Shown: positions 52,553 to 61,222 of the stretch, in pieces
Layout of the letters: the number at the start of each line of letters is the position of its first letter
Numbering within the stretch: the stretch's first letter is position 1
Assembly (NCBI RefSeq): GCF_003412465.1
Contig: NZ_QTJV01000002.1
Span: 248,001-312,000 of the forward strand
Length of the DNA: 64,000 nucleotides
From: Chitinophaga silvisoli
GTDB taxonomy: Bacteria > Bacteroidota > Bacteroidia > Chitinophagales > Chitinophagaceae
Direction: 5' to 3'
Made by a program: the position numbers and the translations under genes
The notes under the pieces: model-generated
The model's database searches: none
What the model was told of the DNA's origin: nothing
Seen by the model: only the letters and a program-made list of their open reading frames with translations

Positions 52553-55500
52553 ATGGTTGATAGCGCGCATTATCTGGATATTTATCACTCACGGAACGAG
52601 GAAACACAACTGGTAATAGACATACTAGCCGTTTACATCTACCCGGTAGATAAATACATGCTCATTGATGCTGCGCAGAAAATCCTTGACATACCACAGG
52701 ATGCAATTTCTGACATATTAGAAGAGCTCATAGCAGCGGAGGTTGTGGTCAAACATGTGACTGGCAATTATTCTCTTGATCCTGCTATGAGCTTCTTTTT
52801 ATTCCCTGAAAAAGTACGACAGCCACAATACCTGCAACTCATTCAGCAGGTAAGACAATACTCTTTTTATAGCAGCAACGCCAGAATCCAGGAATTACAG
52901 CAATTACTGATTGCTTTTTTCACAGGGGAGCGGTCTTTGTTAAGAGCGCCGGTAATGCGCATCAGCGGCGAGATCAACGAGTATCTGCCACATATCTGTT
53001 ATCTCCTGTATTTCCCGGAATACAAGCCCCTGCTTCAGTTTTTTGACACCGATATTATCCAGGTGATCTACCAGGCCGCTGTGAATTTGCAAGTGCAAAG
53101 TATGTCTCCGGTTACCTTGCTGGAGACCCCGGTCCTTAACTGGTCTATATTGGAAGGTTCGCTCAAACCGGATGATGATCCTTTTGCACAGGCCGTGATT
53201 GCCCTTTATGACCAGCAAGCCGATGCCGCCTTTCTCTTATTCGAGCAGGGTATTAAACAGCAGGCTAAAACAGACCGAAAGCACCTGGTACCACTATCGC
53301 CTTTAACAAGCTTTATATATGCCTTTAACCTGACTTTGTTACCAGATTCCCGGTCCTATCCCCTGATTACGAAAATTGTTACTTTTTACGAGAAGAAGCT
53401 GAAGGCTGACATTACACCTGCCATCAGTTTATTGCATTTTCACCAGGGCAGAAAAGAAAAAGCAGAAAACATGCTGCTGATTCTGCTCCAGGGCAATCAT
53501 GGAAACCTGATCAGTTATCTGGCATTGATCTGCTTACAGATTTATTTACCCGGCAGTAAGTTGCTGAAGACTTACAAGGACCTTAGCACACAACTACTGT
53601 ATAAAGGCATTCAAAACCACTACCGCTTCCTTACGTACGAATACCTCTATCTCTTCAGGGATGAGGGCTTCCGTAAGCAGCAAGAAGCCTACCTGGAAGC
53701 AGCATCTGTGATAGGGAAGAAGCCCTTGCTCTCACAGCTGAAAAGAACTGCTGAATGGGAAAGGCTGTTAAAATTACTTGCTGTCCCAGAAGGCCCTCAG
53801 GCCGAAAAGCCACAGCAAACTACACGTATTGCTTACCTGGTAGATCCTACATCCAGGGAGATCCAGGTTATTCTGCAATCCTTTTCAAATGCCGGCGGCT
53901 GGAGCAGGGGCCGGCCTGTAGACATGAAGCGGTTCAGGGAAGGTGTCATTCCGGGTATGACTCCGCAGGATGTAAAAATAGGCGAGTGCCTGATCAAACA
54001 AAGTTTCTACACTTACGGTTCAGATGATTATGTGTTTGAAGACAGGGTATGGCCTGAAATGGCCGGACATCCTTATCTCTTCATGGCACATAACCAGGAG
54101 ATCTCCCTTGACATTGTGAAAGGAGAACCGGAATTGCTTGTGAATAAAACAGGAAAGGGATTTACTTTCGATAGTAATCTGCCGACAACTGATCTGTCTA
54201 AGGAGATCATCTTTATCAGGGAATCGGAAACAAGGCTGAAGGTAATCAGGCTAACGCCCAAACAACGGAATGTATTACAAACTGTTCAGCAGATTCCCAT
54301 CGTACCCCTTGATGGCAAGGAGCAATTGCTCAGCGCCTTACAGCAAATAGGCGCACACATTACTGTGCATGCGAACCTGGAAGGTACTTCTCTTAATATT
54401 CAACAGCGCAAAGGCGATACCCGCATCACGGTTCAATTACAGCCTACTGCCGATGCCCTGAAGGCATCCTTCTTCGTAAAACCTTTTGGAGCGGATCCCC
54501 CGTATTGCAAACCGGGTGAGGGCGCTGCTCACATCATCGGTATTATGAATGGCGAACGCTGTCAGGCTACGCGTGACCTGGAGGCAGAAAAAGCCAATTA
54601 CGCCCGTTTGCTGGAACTTATTCAACAGGCAGTCGCACAGGAAATAGACGATGACCACATCCTCTTCTCCGATCCCCTGGATTGCCTGCAACTACTTGAA
54701 GTGATTCACGAACATCCTGCTATTGCGATTTCAGAATGGCCGGAAGGAGAAAAGTTGCGGATTAAAAAGGTAGTCACTACCAGCAGGATGGCGCTGACGG
54801 TGAAGTCGAACCGGAAATGGCTGGAATGCCAGGGTGAATTAAAAGTAGATGAAGACCTGGTGCTTTCCCTGAAAGAGTTGCTGGACAAAACGGTGCAACA
54901 CAGAAGCCGCTTTATCCCTCTCAGGAATGGCAGCTACCTGGCACTCACGAAAAAGCTGTACCGGCAACTGCAGGAGATGAACAGTTTCGCCGTGGCTGAT
55001 CATGAAGCTGTAAAAATACAATCCATGGCTGCCCATATGCTGGATGAGATGCTGGATGAAGCGGGTAATGTAGAAACGGATGCTGCTTTCAAAGCGCAAA
55101 AGCAGCGATGGAAAGAAATCATCTCCGTGACACCTGCCATTCCCACAGCATTGCAGGCTACCCTACGTCCATACCAGGAAGATGGTTTCCGCTGGATGGT
55201 GCGGTTAGCAAACCTCGGTGCCGGTGCTTGCCTGGCAGATGATATGGGTTTAGGTAAAACTATTCAGGCCATCACCTTATTACTCCACAGGGGAGCAGAA
55301 GGCCCTGCCCTGGTGGTATGCCCGGCTTCGGTATTGCCTAACTGGATCAATGAAATCAATCGTTTTGCCCCTTCTTTACAGGTGGTAATGTTGCATGCTG
55401 GTGGAGACAGGAAGGAATTGCTGACTTCCGCAGGCAAATTTTCGGTAGTGGTTACCACCTATGGACTGCTGCTGTCAGAAAGAGCATTGCTTACTGCAAC

Positions 55501-56533
55501 AGAGTGGGATTCCGTCATCCTGGATGAAGCACATGCTATCAAAAATTACCAGACCAGAACTGCAAAAGCGGCGATGGCCCTTCAGGCACATTTCAGGTTA
55601 ATACTCACGGGTACCCCTATACAGAACAACCTGAATGAGATCTGGAGTTTATTTCATTTTATCAATCCAGGTTTACTGGGTACGCTTAAGCACTTTACCA
55701 GACAATTCACGACTCCTGTTGTATACAATCCTGACAGCACTGTAAAAACACACCTCAAAAAACTGATTGCCCCCTATATGCTGCGCAGAACAAAAGGTGC
55801 GGTGCTGGATGAATTGCCGGAAAAAACGGAGATCGTCAAACTCATTCCTTTATCGCACGATGAAAGGGCATTTTATGAAGCCATCCGGCTCAAGGCGATA
55901 GAAAATATCCGAAAATACAGGGTGAGTGATAGCAAGCAACACCTGAATACCCTGACAGAGATCGGTAAACTCCGTATGGCGGCCTGTCATCCACAGATGT
56001 TGCATACAGAAGTGAATATTCCATCATCCAAACTCTCCACATTCTTAGAAATCGTTGAAGAACTGATTTCCAACAAACACCGGGCATTGGTATTTAGCCA
56101 GTTTGTGCGGCACCTGGACCTGGTAAAACGGGCACTGGATGACAAGGGGATTTCCTATCTTTATCTTGACGGCGCAACAGCTATCCCTGACAGGGAAGAA
56201 CGTGTCAGGCAATTCCAGGGAGGCACGGCAGACCTTTTCCTCATCAGCCTCAAAGCCGGAGGCCTGGGTCTTAACCTTACAGCGGCCGACTATGTCATTC
56301 ACCTGGATCCCTGGTGGAATCCTGCGATAGAAGAGCAGGCCTCTGATCGTGCCTACAGGATGGGACAGACAAAACCCGTGACCATCTACAGGCTCGTCAT
56401 GCAGGATACCATTGAAGAAAAGATAATTTCTCTGCACCGGAACAAGCAGGATCTGGCAGATCAATTGTTGGCAGGCAGCGATATTTCAGGTAAGCTTTCC
56501 ACAGAAGAACTGATTGCGCTAATCATGAAGTAA
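52553..56533 (+). CDS. SNF2/SWI2 family helicase-like ATPase
   Basis: 1326 residues. The N-terminal ~850 residues are not recognised except for a probable winged-helix start (~20-75) and scattered helical repeats. The C-terminal SNF2 motor is complete: Walker A LADDMGLGKT (~895-904), VVCPASVLPNW, DEAH at 991-994, LTGTPIQNNLNEIWSL, and the helicase-C half with LVFSQFVRHLDLV, LKAGGLGLNLTAADYV, DPWWNPA and QASDRAYRMGQ. It likely remodels DNA- or RNA-polymerase-bound proteins, as RapA-type enzymes do. It is followed after 31 bases by a PAS kinase, suggesting one transcript. Confidence 0.92.
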   Translation: MVDSAHYLDIYHSRNEETQLVIDILAVYIYPVDKYMLIDAAQKILDIPQDAISDILEELIAAEVVVKHVTGNYSLDPAMSFFLFPEKVRQPQYLQLIQQVRQYSFYSSNARIQELQQLLIAFFTGERSLLRAPVMRISGEINEYLPHICYLLYFPEYKPLLQFFDTDIIQVIYQAAVNLQVQSMSPVTLLETPVLNWSILEGSLKPDDDPFAQAVIALYDQQADAAFLLFEQGIKQQAKTDRKHLVPLSPLTSFIYAFNLTLLPDSRSYPLITKIVTFYEKKLKADITPAISLLHFHQGRKEKAENMLLILLQGNHGNLISYLALICLQIYLPGSKLLKTYKDLSTQLLYKGIQNHYRFLTYEYLYLFRDEGFRKQQEAYLEAASVIGKKPLLSQLKRTAEWERLLKLLAVPEGPQAEKPQQTTRIAYLVDPTSREIQVILQSFSNAGGWSRGRPVDMKRFREGVIPGMTPQDVKIGECLIKQSFYTYGSDDYVFEDRVWPEMAGHPYLFMAHNQEISLDIVKGEPELLVNKTGKGFTFDSNLPTTDLSKEIIFIRESETRLKVIRLTPKQRNVLQTVQQIPIVPLDGKEQLLSALQQIGAHITVHANLEGTSLNIQQRKGDTRITVQLQPTADALKASFFVKPFGADPPYCKPGEGAAHIIGIMNGERCQATRDLEAEKANYARLLELIQQAVAQEIDDDHILFSDPLDCLQLLEVIHEHPAIAISEWPEGEKLRIKKVVTTSRMALTVKSNRKWLECQGELKVDEDLVLSLKELLDKTVQHRSRFIPLRNGSYLALTKKLYRQLQEMNSFAVADHEAVKIQSMAAHMLDEMLDEAGNVETDAAFKAQKQRWKEIISVTPAIPTALQATLRPYQEDGFRWMVRLANLGAGACLADDMGLGKTIQAITLLLHRGAEGPALVVCPASVLPNWINEINRFAPSLQVVMLHAGGDRKELLTSAGKFSVVVTTYGLLLSERALLTATEWDSVILDEAHAIKNYQTRTAKAAMALQAHFRLILTGTPIQNNLNEIWSLFHFINPGLLGTLKHFTRQFTTPVVYNPDSTVKTHLKKLIAPYMLRRTKGAVLDELPEKTEIVKLIPLSHDERAFYEAIRLKAIENIRKYRVSDSKQHLNTLTEIGKLRMAACHPQMLHTEVNIPSSKLSTFLEIVEELISNKHRALVFSQFVRHLDLVKRALDDKGISYLYLDGATAIPDREERVRQFQGGTADLFLISLKAGGLGLNLTAADYVIHLDPWWNPAIEEQASDRAYRMGQTKPVTIYRLVMQDTIEEKIISLHRNKQDLADQLLAGSDISGKLSTEELIALIMK

Positions 56534-56564
56534 TTTCGCCTATATTGTATTCCAATATCAAATT

Positions 56565-59369
56565 ATGCATGAAAATCCCCCATCTGATCAGACCGCTCAT
56601 GCTGATCAGGAGATACAACAGATAAAAGCTGCCCTTCATGCCGTAGGCATTGGTATCTGGGATATAGATATTCTCCAGGGTAAGGTGATACTTGACACAA
56701 CATGTAAAGAGCTATTCGGGTTACCACCGGTGGCAAACATTACTTATGAAATGTTGTTGGGAAGTCTGCACCCTGCAGACAGACAACTGGTACGTGAGTC
56801 GGTACGCAAACACATGCAAAAGCAATCTGACCATAACCTCAACCTGCGTTTCAGAACTGCTGATGTTGACAACCGATCCCTCCGTTGGATACAGGTAAAA
56901 GGGCAGGTATACTTTACACCCGAAGGAACTGTAAGCCGCCTTTCCGGCATGGCTATGGACATTACCAGTGAAATAGCTGCCAGTGAAAAAGCGGAAGCGG
57001 CAGAAAGACTTTCTTCCATCGCCATAGAAGGTTCGGGAGCCGGCTCATTCACCATCGATTTTGCAAGTGATACTATTACCTATTCTCCTTCGCTTGCTCA
57101 TATGATTATGGGAGAAGAAGTGGGAGGTAGTCACTTCAGGGATTTTTTTTTACCCTATGTACACCCCGAAGACCGCAAAATCAGGGAGCAGGCATACGAG
57201 GAAGCGATGGACACCGGTATTCTGAACTATGAATGCCGTTTTATATGGAAAGATGGCTCTGTGCACTGGGTGAAGATCAGGGGTAAATATTATTACGACC
57301 TTACAGGTAGACCTGTATCTTTCTCAGGCATTGGTCTGGACGTGACAGAATCCAGAGAACATACCCGGCTCCTGAAAGAAGTAGAACAAAGATTCCTGCT
57401 GGCATTTAATAATTCCAGTATCAATATGGCATTTCTGGATAAAAACGGAGTCATACAGGAAGTAAATAAAGCCTTTGCCGGGTTCCTGGGTTATACGCAG
57501 CAGGAGCTTTCCGGAATGTACTACCGAAGTATTGTGCAGGCAGATTACAGAAGGGAAAGCGATAAATTGTTTGCAGACCTTGTACATGGCAAACAGGAAT
57601 TTTACAACCAGATTAAACAATATTATCACAAGGATGGCAGTGCACGCTGGGTGCAGGTAAACATTGCCACTGTAGCGATGGAAGAAGCCAATTCCACACA
57701 CATCCTTGCCATCGCCTTTGATATAGGCAATGAGGTAGCCGTACGCAAGGAACAGCAACAACTCTTATCATTGGTGGAGAATAGCAATGACCTGATCATG
57801 GTAAGCAACCTTAAAGGCAATGTGACCTATATCAACGAGGCTGGCGTGCGCCTGCTGGGCTTACCGAACAAGGCCGCGGCGGTGACACACTCCATGAAAG
57901 ATTTTTTTGAGCCCTCCTTCTACAACCAGGTAGAAGATGCCATTATTCCGGAACTGATGCGGGAAGGGAAATGGACAGGCAGACAAACCTACCAGCACCA
58001 GGAAACGGGTGAAGCACTGCCCTTCATGACAAACGCCTTCAGGCTGGATAGCCCTATGAGCGGGAAGCCTATTGCGATAGCTGGGGTAGCCAGGGATCTG
58101 CGTTCAGAACTGGAAACACAAAAAGCACTCAAAGAAAGTGAAAACAGGTTCCGCTCCCTGGTGGAAGAAGCACCTGTACCTACTGCGCTGTATGTAGGCA
58201 GGGAACTGATCATCGAAGTAGCGAATGATGCTATGCTTACCCTTTGGGACAGGGGTAGCGCCATTATAGGTTACCCACTCGCCCGGGCATTGCCGGAACT
58301 TCACGGGCACCAGTTTCTAGACATCATGGACGAGGTATTCAATACAGGAGAGGTCTACCATGGCCGTGAAATGCCAATCGAACTGATGATCGATGGCAAC
58401 ATGACGCTGACCTACCTGAATATTACCTTCAAACCATTGCAGGATCCAGAGGGCGAAGTATATGCTATCCTGAATATGGCCATAGACGTGACCCAGCAGG
58501 TATTAGCTAAAAATAAGATCCTGGAGAACCAGAGTTTCCTGGAATCAGAAGTGTTGGAACGTACAGAGGAACTGGCAGCTTCCAATGAGGAGCTGGCTGC
58601 TATGAACGAAGAATTGCAGGATGCGAATATGCACCTGATACGCTCTAACCAGGAGCTGGAACAATATGCCTATGTAGCCAGTCATGACCTGCAGGAACCC
58701 CTGCGCAAGATCAGGATTTATGCAGACCTGCTGTCAAGAAAAGATGACCTGAATATAGAACATAAACGCCTGGTAGATAAAATCAATCAATCGTCCGAGC
58801 GGATGTCTATGCTGATCAAGGACCTGCTGGAATTTTCCCGCTTGCTGGAAACGGGGAATATGATGCGGGATGTAGATCTGACAGAACTTCTGCTGATGGT
58901 GAGCAAGGATTTTGAACTGATTATTGAAGAAAAGAAAGCACGCATTAATATTGGAAAACTACCTGTGATCCAGGGTGTACCCCTGCAAATGAATCAGTTG
59001 TTTTACAACCTGATGAGCAATGCTTTGAAATTCACACAGGACGGCGTAACTCCTGTGATAGAAATTCAGGCCCATGTGATATCCTTAGCTGAAGCAGCTA
59101 CTTATCTGCGCATGCCGGAACAGGGTAAGCAGTATTACGATATTTCATTCAGAGATAATGGAATAGGTTTTGAAAATAAATATGCGGAGCAGATCTTTGA
59201 AGTGTTTAAGCGCCTCCACAACAGGAATCAATATCCCGGCTCGGGCATTGGCTTATCTTTGTGCAGGAGGATTGTGGGGAATCATGGAGGACATATGTAT
59301 GTATTGTCAGCTCCGGACGAAGGGACTATCTTCCATATTATCCTGCCGGGGAAACAGGCAACAGGATAA
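56565..59369 (+). CDS. Multi-PAS sensor histidine kinase
   Basis: 934 residues, no transmembrane helix. Five PAS domains in a row (approximately 17-135, 145-265, 272-390, 398-520, 532-655); the second has the PAC segment YECRFIWKDGSVHWV. A coiled coil (~660-700) with SNEELAAMNEELQ connects to HisKA with His707 in YVASHDLQEPLRKIR. The ATPase has LFYNLMSNALKFT, FRDNGIGFENKYAEQ and GSGIGLSLCRRI. Probably senses redox state or small ligands in the cytosol. No receiver is fused; the lone receiver at 52001 is a possible target. Confidence 0.94.
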   Translation: MHENPPSDQTAHADQEIQQIKAALHAVGIGIWDIDILQGKVILDTTCKELFGLPPVANITYEMLLGSLHPADRQLVRESVRKHMQKQSDHNLNLRFRTADVDNRSLRWIQVKGQVYFTPEGTVSRLSGMAMDITSEIAASEKAEAAERLSSIAIEGSGAGSFTIDFASDTITYSPSLAHMIMGEEVGGSHFRDFFLPYVHPEDRKIREQAYEEAMDTGILNYECRFIWKDGSVHWVKIRGKYYYDLTGRPVSFSGIGLDVTESREHTRLLKEVEQRFLLAFNNSSINMAFLDKNGVIQEVNKAFAGFLGYTQQELSGMYYRSIVQADYRRESDKLFADLVHGKQEFYNQIKQYYHKDGSARWVQVNIATVAMEEANSTHILAIAFDIGNEVAVRKEQQQLLSLVENSNDLIMVSNLKGNVTYINEAGVRLLGLPNKAAAVTHSMKDFFEPSFYNQVEDAIIPELMREGKWTGRQTYQHQETGEALPFMTNAFRLDSPMSGKPIAIAGVARDLRSELETQKALKESENRFRSLVEEAPVPTALYVGRELIIEVANDAMLTLWDRGSAIIGYPLARALPELHGHQFLDIMDEVFNTGEVYHGREMPIELMIDGNMTLTYLNITFKPLQDPEGEVYAILNMAIDVTQQVLAKNKILENQSFLESEVLERTEELAASNEELAAMNEELQDANMHLIRSNQELEQYAYVASHDLQEPLRKIRIYADLLSRKDDLNIEHKRLVDKINQSSERMSMLIKDLLEFSRLLETGNMMRDVDLTELLLMVSKDFELIIEEKKARINIGKLPVIQGVPLQMNQLFYNLMSNALKFTQDGVTPVIEIQAHVISLAEAATYLRMPEQGKQYYDISFRDNGIGFENKYAEQIFEVFKRLHNRNQYPGSGIGLSLCRRIVGNHGGHMYVLSAPDEGTIFHIILPGKQATG

Positions 59370-59393
59370 TATCAAATTTTTTATTTTTACACC

Positions 59394-60140
59394 ATGAACA
59401 TTTTTGGCCTCTGGAATAACTCCTATTACCTGATTGTTGGTTTACAGATCATTTGTATCATCCATTGTCTCAAAACGGGCAAAAGAGATTATATCTATCT
59501 CCTGATTTTCTTACCCATGATCGGATGTATCATTTACTTCATCAGGGAAATCCTGCCAGAAATCAACAGAGGGGAGTTTTTTTCCAACCTGCAACGTGTA
59601 TTCTTTCCCAAATCCGTTATTGGGGAGTGGGAGCGCCGTGTCAGGTTATCTGATACTGTGGCTAATAAAATGGGACTGGCAGGCGCTTATGCTGACCAGC
59701 AACAATATGCTAAAGCCATTGCACTGGCAGAAGAATGCCGGCAGAGTTTTCCAAGAGACTTAGGCATTTTACAACAGCTGGGCCGCTTTTATTTTTATGA
59801 TCAGCGATATGCTGACAGCATTGCCTGTATGGAAAAAGCATTTGCACAGACGAATGCCAACCTGATCAAACAGGAAGATGAGTTAATGTATGCACGGGCG
59901 CTGGAAGCTACGGGCATGCTACCACCAGCTGAAGAAGTGTATAAAAAAGTGGTTCGTGTACACCACTCTATAGAAGGCATGTATTACTATGGCTTATTCC
60001 TGAAAAAGCAGAACAGGAATAAAGAAGCCCTTCAACAGTTCCAGACGATTAAAGATGAATTTCACCTGCATCCCCGGTATGTGCGCAGGATGAACTCACA
60101 GTGGTTGCGCCTCGCGAAGAGAGAAATGGCAGGTCTATAA
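59394..60140 (+). CDS. Membrane-anchored TPR protein
   Basis: 248 residues. Two N-terminal hydrophobic helices (~8-24, ~34-52) are followed by a short amphipathic region and about four TPR-like helix pairs (GAYADQQQYAKAIALAEEC, GRFYFYDQRYADSIACMEKAF, YYYGLFLKKQNRNKEALQQF). The first part resembles the N-terminus of phospholipase-D-type membrane proteins. It begins 24 bases after the kinase stop, so it belongs to the same unit. A protein-interaction adaptor role is inferred. Confidence 0.8.
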   Translation: MNIFGLWNNSYYLIVGLQIICIIHCLKTGKRDYIYLLIFLPMIGCIIYFIREILPEINRGEFFSNLQRVFFPKSVIGEWERRVRLSDTVANKMGLAGAYADQQQYAKAIALAEECRQSFPRDLGILQQLGRFYFYDQRYADSIACMEKAFAQTNANLIKQEDELMYARALEATGMLPPAEEVYKKVVRVHHSIEGMYYYGLFLKKQNRNKEALQQFQTIKDEFHLHPRYVRRMNSQWLRLAKREMAGL

Positions 60141-60219
60141 ACCAACAACTCCCGGCTCCACAGTAAGAAAATTACTGCTTTGCCAGGAGTGTCTGTGACT
60201 ATACTTATCGAACTGCTTG

Positions 60220-61086
60220 TCAACTGCTGATCTTGTGTACTACAAGATTGTCATAGTAGATGTACCCATCTGCTGAAGCTTCCCAATAATCTTCACTACC
60301 GCCACGGAATGTGTGGAAGGTCAATCCTTTGATCAGGCGTTTGCTGTCATTGGTTGTCCAGCGGATATCTCTGTCTAATACAATTGTATTATCGATCACG
60401 TATTGTACGTGACCATCTGTATTACTACCGGTATTGCTTTTTACATACAGGTGTACATGGTACCATTGTCCTTTATTGAGGCTACCTGAGGAGGGATAAG
60501 ATTTCCCGAACGTTTCCCCATAGGTCCCTGATTGGTCCTTGAAGTAGAGATAAGGCTGGAAGAATACACGGCCGGCATCAGTCTGATACCACATAAGTCG
60601 TGCACTGCCGCCATTACCATCCCAACCCGGGTCGCCGCCGGTATTACCATCGCCGATAGAGAAGCCAAAGCCTAACTTACCACCCCTGGACCATTCGAAC
60701 TGACTATGAAAACGGATGTCGTAATCCACTTCGTAGGCGGAGCCATCGGAAATGTCGACATTGCCAATTACGCCTCCTGCACCAGAAAGGGCGTTGGCGA
60801 GGAGTTTAATACGGCAGGTGCCACCGGAGATCCAGCAACGTGTGTCTACCCAGCCAGTGATGTTGCCAAAGTCGGTGGCAGCAGCGGAGCTGGCGTAGGT
60901 GCCGTCGGCATAGTTGTTCCAATTGACTGACCAGCTGCTGTTTATTGCTGAACCTACAGCAGAGGTGTGGAGAACGGAGGCGGATGCGAGTGGAGGAGAT
61001 GAAGCGGCCTCCTTGCTGCAAGCGCCGAATAAGGTGAGGGCGCAGAGAGCATATACGCCTACCTTGACGGTCATTTTTGATGTCAT
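60220..61086 (-). CDS. Lipoprotein related to polysaccharide lyase family 14
   Basis: 288 residues with a lipoprotein signal (VYALCALTLFGAC, Cys23). ATG 61086 or the ATG four codons later are both possible. The mature region is a beta-jelly-roll: YEVDYDIRFHSQFEWSRGGK, GGSARLMWYQTDAGRVFFQP, GQWYHVHLYVKSNTG and DGYIYYDNLVV match the fold and the RGGKL/ARLMW pattern of PL14 alginate or glucuronan lyases. An extracellular or periplasmic glycan-degrading role fits; the substrate is unproven. Confidence 0.72.
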   Translation of the reverse strand: MTSKMTVKVGVYALCALTLFGACSKEAASSPPLASASVLHTSAVGSAINSSWSVNWNNYADGTYASSAAATDFGNITGWVDTRCWISGGTCRIKLLANALSGAGGVIGNVDISDGSAYEVDYDIRFHSQFEWSRGGKLGFGFSIGDGNTGGDPGWDGNGGSARLMWYQTDAGRVFFQPYLYFKDQSGTYGETFGKSYPSSGSLNKGQWYHVHLYVKSNTGSNTDGHVQYVIDNTIVLDRDIRWTTNDSKRLIKGLTFHTFRGGSEDYWEASADGYIYYDNLVVHKISS

Positions 61087-61173
61087 TGATTTTGGTTTTA
61101 AAGAGGGAATAAATGGTTTTTCATTTCAGGAGGGATGTCGTGCAGGAATGATTAAAGTACTATTCATATTATA

Positions 61174-61207
61174 AAAAAAAGCTTCCACCTTGGGTGGAAG
61201 CTTTTTT
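61174..61207. terminator. Terminator after the HEVGH protein gene
   Basis: AAAAAAAGCTTCCACC pairs with GGTGGAAGCTTTTTT around a two-base loop. It lies just beyond the minus-strand stop at 61223 and before the lyase-like gene. Confidence 0.88.
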
Positions 61208-61222
61208 GATATAGTTACCGGC

